Source: Aselliscus stoliczkanus (Eukaryota; Chordata; Mammalia; Chiroptera; Hipposideridae). Taken from it: 64,000 nucleotides of DNA. Location of the stretch: positions 79,860,187 to 79,924,186 of the forward strand of contig CM066732.1 in NCBI GenBank assembly GCA_033961575.1, in the 5' to 3' direction. A model generated the notes under the pieces. That model did no database searches, was not told where the DNA came from, and worked only from the letters and a program-made list of their open reading frames with translations. Both the position numbers and the translations under genes were made by a program. Below, one piece after another: positions 44,640 through 57,779 of the stretch. Positions within the stretch are counted from its first letter, which is position 1. Each line of letters opens with the position of its first letter.

Positions 44640-46879
44640 GTCCATAAGGAGAGGGACCACGTCTGGGTTTTTTTTTATTTTTGGTTGATTGTTTGTTTTG
44701 TGTTTTTGTTTTACATCATGGAAAACCCTGACTCAGCAAAGTGCATCAGGGGGCATCTTGGCATCAGTACCATCCTAATCGGTACCATCAATGTTCATCC
44801 TAATTTTAGCTCATATCTTTGTTATTTAGAAATTGTGATAGAGTTAGTGGTCATCAGATAGCCATATGCTCCCTCCATTTGCCACCCTCCCTTTCTGTGA
44901 GGTTGGCATCATGGGACTGGTTGTAGCAAGGGCTGCTGAGTGGAAGATATATGTGCTATTGCTCATCATTTAAGAGCTGCTGTGACCCTTCTGCCTCTCT
45001 CTCCTTTCTGTGGTGACCTTAGAAGGCCAGAGTTTCAGATGGCATAGCTATAAGATGGAGGCTGCTCAGATCACCAAGTCGACACTTGGAGAACAGCTGT
45101 TTAGGAAAGCAATACAGCCCACATAGAAAGTGTAACTTTTACTGTATTATCTCTCTGAGTTCCAGGGTTGTTGATTACTGCAGCATTGCCTATCCTATCC
45201 TTACAAGCACAGAAAACATCTTTTGTTGATTTTATTCAGTACTTTCTTTCTCATAAGATATGTTCCTTCTCCTTTATATTTTGCTGCCTAAAAAAAGAAT
45301 GCTGCCCTCTTGGGTGGATAGGTAGGGAGTGGAGGGTGGAAGAATTTTGTCCACAGTGTGACCAAGAACACCTTTCAGTTTAATTATATCCCATACACAA
45401 TGAGAATTCCATTACTGTTAGGTTTAATGACATTGTCAGAATCAAAGAATTTTACTTTTGAATACATCTTACAAATTTCTATAAGCACTGTGCTATTTGG
45501 GTAGGTTTGATGAAAGTTGATAAGAAGTATGCTATTCGGGATGAAAGCTTTTTCTTTACTTCATCTTAACTCCTATTCATTCCAGGCTATTGTGACAGTT
45601 CTACTTATGGGCTCATAATCTTGGACTTTTAAATAGCATTTAAAAATGTTAATTGGAACTTAATTATTGGACAGACAACCTCAAAGTTACCAGTTTTGTT
45701 TTTATTGACTCAGAACTCACAGAGAAAATTAAATAATGCCGTGCAAACCTTACAAGGAGGAATTTCACTTATTTTTTTTTTTTTTGCCAGCAGAGAAGTA
45801 ATAGAGCCAGCAATTCTGAAGCAAAAAGCACCATATTCATTGAGGCTACCTTCACTTGATTGGGCACACAGACCATCTGGCAATGAGAGGAGATGGTGGC
45901 TCAGTGTTATTAATTTATTAATAAATAATTAATAAATCACTTTATTAATAAAGTGATTGCCCCTGGGAAGAAAAATTCCTCCTTTAATTGTATACCTATT
46001 TGAGAAGCGAGTGCAAATAAAGGGTCTTCCTTCTCAGATAAAAATGATGAATGACCTTGAAGACTCAGCACTAGTCATCCTTGGAAAGCTGGACTCTCAT
46101 CATCTTTGCTCAGTATAAGTTCAGCCTGGGCATACACAAAGTACCCGTTGACTTCAGTGGGAGATCTAAGGCACAGCCAGTCCTGAGGGAGGAGATGTTT
46201 TCAAATTGGGCTTCCTTATCTCACTGAAAGGCTATACAAGAGAGGCAGCAAACCGACAGACACCTCAATTATGAGCCTTAAAATAAGGTAGAGCATCCGG
46301 TGTGAGTGTCACATCAACGTCAACAATAACAGCATCCACTACTTGCAAATGGGAGCTTGTGGTGCTTGGTATCACTTCGTCACAGATACTATGAAGGGGA
46401 GAGAGAAATGTAAAAGGATCTTCCCGGAAACAAATATGTAGTAATATAAGGGAAAGAGACATGCTAGAGTTCATGGAGCCTAGATTTTATCGAGTGGTAT
46501 AAATTGTTATGGTTTGATGATTTTATTTTCTAAAGTAACAAATACTGAATGAACTTAATTGTGCTCAGTTCTATATCTATTACAGCAGTTATCTAGAAGT
46601 TGCTTGGTAAATCTATTTTATCATTTTTGAAGACAATGATGATAATCACAGAAATGCAAGAAATGAGGCCAAAGGGAGCACTCTTGCTTGGGCTCCCCGC
46701 TTACAGATTTTATGGAATCTGGATATTATAACCTTAATCATATTTTACTGAAGTTATCTTTAGTCATAGTTATGATTTTCATACCATCTGCACTAACAAG
46801 GAGAATTGCTATGTCTATCAAATATCAAATGTTTCACAATTGTATTGATCCAACCCACTGAGGAGGCACGTAAGAGACA
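44640..46879. other. Non-coding DNA, unclassified
   Basis: No repeat family is recognised. A perfect 24-bp palindrome lies at 45935-45958. Short frames near 45168-45932 have no signature. Confidence 0.45.
45935..45958. repeat. Perfect 24-bp palindrome
   Basis: Half-site aatcactttatt is followed immediately by its exact reverse complement aataaagtgatt with no spacer. It sits in an AT-rich stretch of taat/attaat words. Confidence 0.92.
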
Positions 46880-48562
46880 ACTGAAGTGAAATGAAGCTAT
46901 TTTTGCCTGAGTCATTTTATACATGGACAGCTGAATCATTTGAAACCTTAGGTGTTAGGAATCCGTCATTAAGCAGCACCTAAAAACCACTAGGTAAGCA
47001 CTCCTTTTACCTATTTAGGAGCAGCATGTGCCATAAGTCCTTTGCTTTGGTCTCATAAAAACTAATTTTAAAATCAGCCTGGGCAGAGTCCAAAAACCCA
47101 AACTTTAGGTGATGTATTTATTGACCCTTAGTAACTGTATATTACCACTTAGCACCAGTGCCCTAGTGATGTTGAATAAAGGGATTTTAGTGAAATACAG
47201 ATCTCGGTAACCTTATTACCATGTTAAGTACATTGTAAGCGATCATATACATTTGAATAGTTTCTCAGTGTGTGTCATTTAAGTACTGTACAAAGACCTG
47301 TTCTCCGGCAGGCTTCTCCTTTACTCTGCTTTCTATCTCCAATCATCTTCCCTCACCTACCTCCAATGACAGAATCTTTACGCGAGTTCCGTGCACCCTC
47401 GAGCACACCACAGGTTTTTCATAACAAACAACAACTCTAATTACATGTATAATTGAAGAGTAATTTTCCACGGTACAGGTGCAGTTACCTGAAATCTATT
47501 CTCCTACAAAGTACTTAAACAATTCTTTTCCTCATGTTAATTTTGCAAGAAAACGAGGTATCTTTTAACAACCTCTTTTTTTTTTTTTTTTTTCTGTTTA
47601 GGAGAATTGGGCTTTACTTTCTTTGGAACAAGACATTCTCATGTTGGTTTATTCCTGTCAGCACAATTTGCTCCGAGAAATTCGATTCTGATGTGAAGGG
47701 CATGGGCTTTGTCCAGTTACTAGAAATGACTAACATTTAGTTCAGCAGTAATTATTTACTTTTATTTCTTCCAGACAGAGACCACTAGTGGCCTTTACTA
47801 AGGATCTAAGTGCTTCAGTTGATATAAAGAAATGAGCTCTGCAAAATGAAGGCCCCGTCAGTTTTGTACTTTTTCCAACCTTAAATCAGGGGTAGGAGGT
47901 GGGGAGACAGGAAATTAAAGATCTCTTCTACAAAGAAAGGTTTTCTTTTTTTTTTGCCTTTTTGGAAGTCTGAAGTAAACAAAATAGTAATTCCTTTGGC
48001 ACACTAAATACCCAGACACTTGCATCAGTCCCCTCTACCTTTAAAAAGCCTAAATGTGCGGCTGTGTACACACATTTAAAAACATGCTTTATAAGAGAAT
48101 TTGCTCTGTTTTCAGTTTAATAATTAATAATATAGCCTTTAGTTTCGGGTAATATTTAATCTGCTGGTAGGACATTAATGAATAGAAGGAAGAATACAAT
48201 AGAAGTGCAATCTCACATCTTACAGCTAGCCAGAAATAGCTGCTTTGTAAACTGATGACCTCCCCCAAGCTCGAGCAAGCGATGGTTTCATCCGAACATA
48301 CCTTTACCTTCATGGCCAGGACTGAGAAAATTCAGTCTTATTCTGGAATTCCATGACATCCCAGCTGCATTGCCTCACGCTAACCTGAAGTTGTTGTTTT
48401 TTAATGAGGTTTAATTTGCTTTCTAGGACAGTCTGAAACTCTTGTGATTCTTGACAACAAGATGGGAATGGCCGGAGAAAGTTTGGCATTTTATGTTGCA
48501 ACATGTTACATAGCACTTCTCCAACAGCAAATACTCAGTGTGCCGTGAGTGAGAGCTCTTAA

Positions 48563-48618
<56 letters not shown>

Positions 48619-49560
48619 GTTATTAACAGCTTTGCAGGACTTTGCAGGGCCGATTCTATGCCTGGGCTTGCTGATTAATTTGTGTAATTCTTTTGCAAGT
48701 GTTACACAGTAGGCTTCTTGGGGTATACATTAATACAGTAGACTTAAAGTCACATATGCACAACAAAACAAATCATAAATAATGAGATACTAAAAACCAA
48801 CTGTCACTGAGGTAGCAATTATTGGTGTCTCTTTTTCGCTTCAGTGACTTTTCCCTTTTACCCTGAGACATGCAAACAGAACAAACAATTAGCGAAATAA
48901 TTGATGATCAGTACCTTTAAAGCTTGTGGTGACCTGGTTTATGCTTTATAAGCTTAATAATGAGAACACCTCTTATTACTGATTAGTGTGCTGCCTGATG
49001 GTCTCTGATGGTGCTTGGGAGGTACATCTGTATCCGACAAAAGGTTTTTTTATCTGCCCTTTACAGTTAGTTGGTCCCTAATGAACTGAGCTTTTGTCCC
49101 TTGCTGTTTTTAGATTCCAATTAAACTTGTTTATAGAATAGACAAATAATTACAGATGTACTGTTTTCCACAACTTAATATTGTCTTCCAATAGGGTTGT
49201 GTTGAAGTTGGTGGCAATTAACATATATAGTAATGTTTTTAATCATTTACGTATTAAGACACAAGCAAAATATGCCCATGTTTTCTTAGTCGTCTTTGTG
49301 CTTGTCAGCCCATTCTCTTAACTTGCATTGGGTATGCTAATTACCTTTGTCAAGCTAGGATAATTCATCTTTTCCAAGGAAAAAAAAAATCCGGTTTTCA
49401 TTTTTATGCTTGAGAAAGTCAAAGAACAGCAATTCATTCTGGAGCTTTCAGAGCCAGAAAGGAATGCTTTAAGGTTATGACAAACTGATTTTATGTTGTG
49501 CACAGCATGAAGTATTAAACAGATAAATAGCATGTCATGTTAGAAATCTTATGTTAAAGT
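46880..49560. promoter_or_regulatory. Long interspersed-repeat-free block, candidate conserved regulatory region
   Basis: About 2.7 kb with no recognisable SINE, LINE, LTR or DNA transposon, only a poly(T) near 47578-47594 and an (AC)n. Homeodomain-type words recur: aactctaattacatg near 47430, gattaatttgtg near 48673, caattagcgaaataattgat near 48887, taagcttaataatgag near 48950. Repeat exclusion plus such words is typical of developmental enhancer clusters, but I cannot measure conservation. Confidence 0.3.
48566..48616. repeat. (CA)n microsatellite, about 25 units
   Basis: Pure CA dinucleotides. The minus-strand frame that reads VCVCVC through it is an artefact. Confidence 0.97.
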
Positions 49561-52500
49561 ATAATTCTTTTACCTCATTTGTTGAATTTTCTATCAACTT
49601 GTATTCTGTCTTAGGTCCTTAATATAAAATACATGTATAAAATACTCCTTGATCACAAAACTATGGGGAATGAAATATGGAAACCTTTTCGTGGTCATGT
49701 CATCTCCAAACAAATTAGAAATTCCCACAATCCCTAGAGACTGTGGAACTGTTCATTCTTGTGTAATCTGTAGAGAAATCCTCAAAATGAGAGCCTCAAG
49801 GTCCCATTTTTCACTGTTTTGAAAAATATTTTAAATATGGCCACACCTTATCAATGAAATGGGCATTTTGTTAAGTGACTTGCTCTAGGATTTTCAGGAA
49901 ATGTGTGACACGAGCTAGCATTCCCACATCCTGAACCCTATTCCTTCCACGTGACAGGTCCTCAATAAATGTCTGTTTATTTCTCCATCTCCATCCTTTT
50001 GATTCATCTGACTTTGAGTTAAGTGTTAGTGAGAAATCTATGTCCTGGAATTCTAACGGGAACAGGGAAACTGCCTGGAAGGTGTTACTTGGGTAGATGA
50101 CCTTTTCGTTTTCCTGAAACACCCAGAGTGAGACTTACACAGACACTACACTGGAAAGGAAATCTAGTACAACCTGACACCTTGTGAAGGTCATGATGCA
50201 TTTGTTGTCTTCAACCTATGAAGATAACAAGTAAAAATGGGAAAATATTCCTTATTCTCTAGGCCTGAGAGAAAGATGGGAATACAATAGTCATTATATT
50301 CCAAACTTTTCCTCTTTGTTATGGAACAATATAATGATCATGGACATTTTATATATGGTACATTTTGGATGGCTGCAGTTTTTCAGGTACCAAAACTTAC
50401 TACCTTATTATGTTACATAAATAGCTTGGATGGTCCCTAATTTTCAAAAACGTGTATTTTCAGCTATGTTTTGAATCATTGAGACCAAGGGGGGCACTTT
50501 TTTCCCTTATGCAATTGTGATCAGGGAAAGTTCCAGATAATCTAATTTTACACAATTGAGTTCAGTGTGGGTCATGTGTACATGTAATTGGAGTGGGTGT
50601 GGAGAAATATACAATCAAATTGTTGTATTAATTGATTCTTTCTGCACCTTTAATAAAGTATGCTGATGGGTGACTGTGGCACATAGAGCATCTGTGGCCA
50701 GTAGGCTAGTCGCTAAAATCCCACACTTCTGCTTCTACAAGATGAGCTGCATGTTTATCAAGGGTTGTGTTTGTTCCCAGGCCCATATATGCCATTTGTA
50801 CTTGCTCTTTTAACCACATAAAATTACTTACAACCTAATTGCATTTTTACATCTAAGAAGTACGAGTGCAAAAAACAAAGTTGTGTTTCTGTGACAACTA
50901 AATTGAATGCTTTGGAAGAGCATTTTAAAGTTAAGTTACTTTAAAAAGTGTAGGATTAGATTTGGGTGAAACAAAGAATTATGTAAAAATCTATAAGGAC
51001 ACCCCCCTCAAATTCCTGTGTAAGTTTCTGTAAATTGAATGAATCCCAGCTAGAAATCATAGAAAATGCATTATGGATATGGCTTCTGTAAGAAAAATGA
51101 AGAAAAACACCAATCAGCAGACAGACCCACATTCAGTGAAAAGGCCAACACAAAAGTGAAAATTATTTGGTTCCTCGTCAAAATATCGGTGAAATAAAGC
51201 ACAGTTGAATAGTTTAATTTAAAAGGAAATGCTTAGGACTATTTTAACTATCTTCCACTTTAACTTTCTTTTGGGTTAATTTGACAACCATTATTTCCAC
51301 TTGCTTCTGATAAGAGAACATCTATTACAGCAGATAAGTGGAATTTCCTTAGAGCAAGTACTTTGGGTAATTCATTAACTAAACACGCTTGGATGGAAGC
51401 CCAGACTCACACTTATTTTCCTGCATTTTGCTCCATGATGATGTTAGAGTGAAATAACTCTAGAGCAAGGAAAAATATTATTGTCTCTATTTAAAGCATG
51501 ATAAAGAATTAAATTATAGGTAGGCCAAGTGACTTATTCAGGACCAGATCCTTTATATAGTGGAGTGTCTAGGTGATCTAGTTTACTTAGACTAGTTTAC
51601 TTCTCAAAACATGAATCCTGTACATTTATTTTTGGAAATATAATTTCTTCAAACACTGGCTGTTCTCATTTGCTGAATAGTAGGCTATCTGGATTTTGGC
51701 AAGTTCCAAGATTTCTCCCATTTATATGCATATCCAGTGCAGAGTATGTAAGTGAGAAATAGGTCCTGGGTAACTGACACATTAGCATGTGTGAAAATAG
51801 CTCAATTAACACAGGTAGAATGTGAGAATGTCCATTAGTTTTTCAGGAAACAATGGCTCCTAGTGCTAGGACCAATGCAGGGTCTTGCAGATGGTGTCAA
51901 GCCAACCGTGTTTGCAAAGACACAGTGCAGCATCTGGAGGGCTGGCAAAATCCAACAACTTCGGAGACTGCAAGTCAAATTTGAGCAGAGAGACCAACAC
52001 TTGACCACATGAATGTGTCGGCTTCCTGGGATGGGTTCCAAAATCCATCCATCTCATCCAGTGTGACAGTCAAAAAAGTCACACTTCACATCTTTGTATC
52101 AAGCCACGTCTCTGACTGTCACAAAACTCGGCCTGCCTGACAGAATAAATTTATGGCATCCTCCAATGGCTTCCTCACCTTTTTTTAAATACCTAACCTT
52201 TTCTTCCCGCTTAGTAAAAAGAATATGCATAATAGACACACTGAGCTACAAATGCACTTTTCTGTGGACAAAGGAAGAGTTCAAGGCTTTTATTAGTTTC
52301 ATCGATTTTAGAAAATTCTTTTCCCCTCACCAATTGTCCCTTAATGAAAACCAGGGCAGTAGGGCCATATAAGCACCCTGAGCTTGTATGTGGTGGTTCA
52401 GAGTAAGTGCTCTTGAGTCTGCCTTTCTCAGTGTAAATAGCATTATCTATTACCAGATGTGTGCCCTCAATATTCCCAAATTTAGTTTTATCTTCTTTTT

Positions 52501-52959
52501 CTTAACTGGGGATGAGGATAATAAAAAACTCTATCTCTAGAGTGTCATTATGTTTTGATACATGTAGACTATTTAGTATATTGTCTAGTACGTAATACAA
52601 TGTTAGTAAATGTTAGGCATATACTACTTTTAAGCCTTAGCTATGTCACAGGTACAAGAGACAGAGAGAAAGGTATGTGGGACCTATGGAAAGGGACTGG
52701 GAGGTGGTTTTCCTTGTCTAATCAAGGCTTATGGGAGAGGAGAACAAAGAAACCCTCAATGGGTACTGTCAAGTTTTCCAGGGTAGGAGACTGTCATAAG
52801 GTGTACTCTTGCCTGGAGTGCTCCTGTGAAATGTTTCCACTATTAGGAATTGGTGGCACCAGGTGCCAGTTAGGTGTGCATTTGGGAATTTCAGATACTG
52901 GCCATCTTGCCATCTGTTGTGACTAAGTAATACTGATAACAAAATTAACAGTGCAGCAT
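49561..52959. other. Unique non-coding DNA
   Basis: Few recognisable repeats; an L2-like fragment may lie near 49930-49985 (ggtcctcaataaatgtctgt). A moderately GC-rich, CpG-bearing unique stretch lies at 51840-52140. The frame 52555-52926 (123 aa) matches no family I know and has no flanking splice signals. Confidence 0.4.
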
Positions 52960-53150
52960 AGTAACAATGTTTATAGTGCCAGATACTATTGTAAGCACTT
53001 TTTATATATTAACTCATTTATTCCTCTTAATTATCCTACAAGGTCTTATTCCCAGTTTACGGGGGAGAAAACTGAGGCACCACGGTCAAGTGAGTGGAAC
53101 AGCTAGAATTTGAACCCAGGCAGTCTAGGTCTGGTGTCTGAGCCATAGGT
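52960..53150 (-). mobile_element. MIR SINE, reverse strand
   Basis: Well preserved: atatattaactcatttattc, cttattcccagtttacgggg, agaaaactgaggcaccacgg, gaatttgaacccaggcagtc. Nearly full consensus length. Confidence 0.85.
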
Positions 53151-54824
53151 TGTGATATTAGAAATAGATATTATTATCTGTGTCATTACTTGTGCTGTGA
53201 CTTTCAACTCTTCCATTACGTTTATTCCCCCCAAAGGTAAGAATTCTAGGGCCTATTAGAAATCATAAATAATAAATTAACAGTGGGTAGTAACATAATT
53301 CATTGATACTAGAAGGGCACCTACAGCTTTCAATATTGTAATTCTGTAAGTTCTAGGGAAAAATAATTGAGAGGCATTTTCTATCGGAGAATGATTTTGT
53401 GTTTAATGCATGACACTATTAGTATGAAATCACCAAATCATAGCATAGTCTATGAATCTGAGTTCAATGAGGAAATTAGAAGCCACCAAGATATTTGGGT
53501 TAGAAGCTAGAAGTTATTTTATATGGAATTATAGGCTTATATAACTTTTGGGAATTCTGAGGAGTTGAAGTCAGGAGAGCGTTCAGGAACTATTTCAAGA
53601 AATCCAATGATACAGGGTTTTCAGGGAAGCAGCAGCCAATGATCTCAGCTCTGTGTAGCACCATAGTGGGTGATTCTTAGTAGAAATCCTCAGAAGTCAA
53701 AGGCAGGCTGCACCTCACACAATCTGAGCTTCTTGTCTGTAGTTGCCACTGGGGAATGAACTTCACTCTTTAGGCGCGCCTCTTACAGGGCACTAGGGCT
53801 TATGAGAGGCCCTAGGCTTATGGGAAGTATAATTGCAAACTTCCCTCCTATGATACAGAAGTGAACACGGGCACGGGGGGAGGTGACATCCGTCCTGCAC
53901 AATGTAGACCCTGCACCACAATGAGATATGGCCTCAGGAAGTTAGCTCAGTCACCCTCCTACTTCTTAACAAATTTTTGTGAATCATACCAGGCCAGTTA
54001 TTTTCGGAATGCATCATAAGAGAGTTCATTTTTTTTTTTTTTTTTGCTGTGATAGTGAAACTATAATATAATTGTCCAGGCCCTACACAGGGCATTCAAT
54101 TAAGACTTTGTGAATGAATAATTTAATTGTATATTATAAAGATATTACGATATTTTCTTGCTTTCTAGCAGACACTCTAATCATATATGTCACATGAGTA
54201 GGACAGATGAATGCTAGACGAATTCTGAAGAGGAATCAGCCATTTTAATTTTTGTGGCCAAGGAAGACCTTGTTAAATGCATGGAATTTGAGCAAGGCCT
54301 GAGAAAGAAAATTACTAGATGCTGCCCTGAACAATTTAATTACATCAGGAACTAAAGCTAGCCCTCCATGAGGGTAGGTCCTATTCCTGTTTCCTTTGCA
54401 CATTGGAAGTATCCATGGCTCAGAGAAACTCTGTCTCTAATATCAGCTGCCTAATATCATACTGGCAGAAATTGTCAGAGGTCGCCCTGCAGTCTAGGTT
54501 AGTGAGATTCCAAAGCCCTCTTTCAACCTCACTACACTTAGTACTAACTATGTTTTACACTTTAAATATAAACCGAGATGAACAGACTTCCAAATGTAAG
54601 TTTACATACATATCAGTAAAGCTACACAGGAGACCCAAGGGAGACATAAACACATATTGAAATAAGTTTATTTAATATAAGTCAGTGACCCTTTGATACA
54701 ATTGTGAATTAGGATACTATAAACCTATTACAGCTGACTTTTAATTGAATCACTTGGTGAGGTTATAGCCTAATTTAGGGAAAGAACTTCCATTCATTGA
54801 TGAGGTAATCTAGCTTTGTGATTG
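53151..54824. other. Non-coding DNA, unclassified
   Basis: I recognise no family. A T18 run lies near 54030-54047. Confidence 0.45.
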
Positions 54825-55565
54825 GGAGGGTGGACTCTGGAGCTGTACTGCCCTGGTTTGAACCCTGTCCCTGTCACTAACTAGGTACCTAAGCCTCAGC
54901 ATTCTCATCTGAAAAGTAGGATAATAATAATACTGTACTTATCATTTATTGCTACATAACAGATTACTGCAAAAGTGAGTCAGGAATCCAGGCATGGTTT
55001 AGCTGGGTCCCTCTGCTTCAGGGACTCTCATTAGGCTGCTTTCAGGCTATCAGCAAGGGACGTGGTCTCACCTAGAGGCTCGATGGGGTGAGCACCTGCT
55101 TCCAAGCTCATCTGATTATTTGCAGGATTCAGTACTTCACGGACAATTGGGCTGAAGTCCTTAGGTCCTCTCTGGCTGTTGGCCTGAAGCTTCCTTGCCA
55201 GGTGAGCCTCTTCATGACACAGCTCATGATATGGCACCTGCTTTCTCTCCAGCAAATAAAGAGGGAGCACAAGATGGAAGCTACAGTCTTTTTGTAACCT
55301 AGCCTCAAAAGTGATATCCCATCACTTTTGCCATGTTGTTTTCATTAGAAGCAAGTTGCTATGTCGAGCCTACACTAACGAAGAGCTGATTACAGACAGG
55401 TGTGAATACTAAGAGGCAAGGATTATTGCAGGCCATCTTAGAGGCTGCCTCTCACACATACCTAACAGGTTTGTTATGTGAGTTGAGTTAATATATGTGA
55501 AACATCTTAGAACAATGCCTGGAATATAATCAATAATACATAAGTGGTGGTTGTAACTATTAGTA
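54825..55565 (+). mobile_element. MIR SINE split by a MaLR-type LTR
   Basis: Left piece (about 54825-54940): ggactctggagctgtactgc, ttctcatctgaaaagtagga. Right piece (about 55461-55565): acctaacaggtttgttatgt, ttaatatatgtgaaacatct, ttagaacaatgcctggaata. The two pieces join to a continuous MIR when the LTR is removed. Confidence 0.75.
54941..55460 (-). mobile_element. MaLR-type LTR, reverse strand, inside a MIR
   Basis: Reverse consensus blocks: gctacataacagattactgc, gcttcagggactctcattag, cacaagatggaagctacagt, ttttgtaacctagcctcaaa, agtgatatcccatcactttt, and a right edge of ggccatcttagaggctgcct. Minus and plus frames here are read-through of the LTR. A solo LTR, old. Confidence 0.65.
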
Positions 55566-56284
55566 TCTTCAAATCACTGGGATGCTTAATAAATAAGACT
55601 CAGTTTCTATTTTCAAGACAAGGACAGCCTACAGTACTATATGGCAGAAAATGAAAAATAAAGAGCTTTGGATATTGAGAGGACGGAGGGAATGATCACA
55701 AAGAGTGCTGAAAGATCAGGAAATGTTTGATTAATGAAATTATGTTGGTGCTGAGCTCCAGAATATGGGTAAGTTTTTGAGGGGGCTGGGTAAGGTGCGG
55801 GTCAGGGGTGAACAGGGAACTGCAGAAGGCAGCAAAGTAGGCAGTTAAGGTTGTCCGGGGTAGCTGGGCGTTATCCTGGAAACCATGGGCAATCCAGGTC
55901 AACTGGCACAATGCAGCACTGAACTGGGAAATGGGGTGAAAAGAAGGACTGACTCATGGTTATCGAGAATACTGAAGGAAAGTCTGATGTATTTGGACTT
56001 CATTCAGTCAGTAGGGAGAATCATCGAAGATTAGAAACAGGGCACCACACACGAAGCTGAACTTTAGGATGTTTATTCTGGCAGCTGGAAGTAAGAGTGG
56101 ATTGGAGCAAGGAAATCCTGGAGGAGAGCCCAGTTAGGTCATAATTATAATAGTTAAAGTGATTAGGGATGAAGATCTATCTGAACTAGAGCTGTGTCAG
56201 GGATATGGTATGGAAGGGGGTGAATTTGAGAGAGGGACAGCCACAGCTAATAGTTTTGCTATCTCTAATTAAGGTATAGGATTA
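55566..56284. other. Old mammalian repeat-like stretch, family unclear
   Basis: Around 55960-56240 the sequence (ttggacttcattcagtcagt, ttattctggcagctggaagt, gcaaggaaatcctggaggag, cccagttaggtcataattat) recalls a mammal-wide interspersed repeat with a two-step G-rich pattern. I cannot name it with confidence. Confidence 0.35.
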
Positions 56285-56490
56285 GGTTTACTGGTTTTAA
56301 AGACAGACCCGGGGACAAACCCTGGCTTTAATAACTGTTAGCTGTATCACCTTGGACAAATTGTTATAAATTCTCTCAACCTTAGTCTTTAGACAAGAGG
56401 TTTAAATGAGCTAATGTATGTAAATATATGTAAAGGACCCAAGATGGTGTCCATCATAGTAAATGCTCAATAAATACTAGCTTCCTCACT
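56285..56490 (+). mobile_element. MIR SINE
   Basis: Core and tail recognisable: gctgtatcaccttggacaaa, gaggtttaaatgagctaatg, aaatgctcaataaatactag. Confidence 0.7.
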
Positions 56491-56597
56491 CTGAAAGTGT
56501 TATTATTTACAAATAGAACTCTAAGTAGAATTCTAGGACATTATTTTATAATTCTTCCTACTTACAATGGAACTTGTAATGGATTTAAGCTTTGACT

Positions 56598-56740
56598 ATT
56601 GTATATATATATGTGTATGTATATGTCATATATACATACATATATACACATACACATGTGTATGTTTATATATCCTATATATGACATATATATTTATATC
56701 ATATATATGTGATATATATGATATATATATATATGATATA
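56598..56740. repeat. AT-rich cryptic simple repeat with inverted symmetry
   Basis: Mixed (TA)n, (TATG)n and (CATA)n runs containing several self-complementary segments such as catatatacatacatatata and atatatgatatatatat. Confidence 0.85.
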
Positions 56741-56970
56741 AACAGCTAACTTTTACTAATTAATTTATGCCCAGCACTGTGCTAAACACTATATATGCAT
56801 CATCTTATTTAGTCCTGCCATTGGCCATAAAAAAACATGTGTTTTCACCACCTCCACTTTATAATTCTGAAAACAGGCTTAGAGAAATGAACTTTCTTAA
56901 AGCTCAAGAGCTGATAGTGGCACAGCCCATGTTTGAATATGTTCTTGCTGCTTCCAAAACCTTGCTCTTA
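56741..56970 (-). mobile_element. MIR SINE, reverse strand
   Basis: tgcccagcactgtgctaaac, atgcatcatcttatttagtc, gaaaacaggcttagagaaat and gagctgatagtggcacagcc follow the reverse MIR consensus in order. Confidence 0.75.
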
Positions 56971-57779
56971 ATTATTGAGATATCTTCCTAAAATATAAAT
57001 GAGTATGCATAAATATTTCTATTTCCATCTCTCTATATATGTATCTTATCTAGTATACCATTTGTATAGTGGGAGTTGCTAAATCAATATTGTTAACGAA
57101 GACCTGTCATTCATGTTCCAGTTGATTGAGATGATGTGGCTGCCATTTTTCTGGCGTAGACTCCTGGCACTTCTCCTTCTGAGTGATGAATGTGGTTTTT
57201 ACTCCTTACTATTTTGGCACTATTCAAGTGCTTTAAAAGTGTTCCTTTCCTGACTTCGAGAGGTGATTTACCAAAATGTCAGTCAGAATTAATTTGAATG
57301 ATATTCATTGCAGTTCCCAAAGGCCTAGAGTTACTGGCATGTTGTTTTTGGATGTCATATTTTGATGGGAGATAACATTTTAACTGGAGTGGGAAGGGCA
57401 TGATTTTGGATAAGTCAGGCAGTAAGTCACCAGGGACTACATTCATAACTACGCGTATATTACCATTTTGCCATTTTGCTTTTACAGTTGTCTAATCACA
57501 GTTATCCCAAGCCATTTAAAAGTTCCAACACCCTATCTTTTATTTGATTTTGCAAAAATCCTTCTTAAATTATTCTATGCCATGTTTTACTTAAAGAGAT
57601 TTCAAATTGAGTTTACTTTGATGACTTTTAAAAAGTTATGCTGAAACTAGTGAGATAATTAGGGCCATTCCAAGAGGCTGTAATACCAGCATTTAGAATT
57701 GTTGATTCCTTAATTTCAGATCTCAGCTCTGCTTATTCATATAAACTTGCAAAATCTGAAATTCTTTCTTCATTTTTTT
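56971..57779. other. Non-coding DNA, unclassified
   Basis: I recognise no repeat or exon. Confidence 0.5.

Noticed and set aside
47570..47743. Strong acceptor (poly-T then ctgtttag) followed by an open frame to 47740
   Set aside because: No donor site follows in frame, the peptide is unrecognised, and a poly(T) run makes acceptor-like sequences common.
48423..48614. Minus frame starting with a VCVCVC repeat
   Set aside because: It is a translation of the (CA)n microsatellite.
52555..52926. 123-aa plus-strand frame as a gene
   Set aside because: No family resemblance, no splice signals or promoter context, and composition like its flanks.
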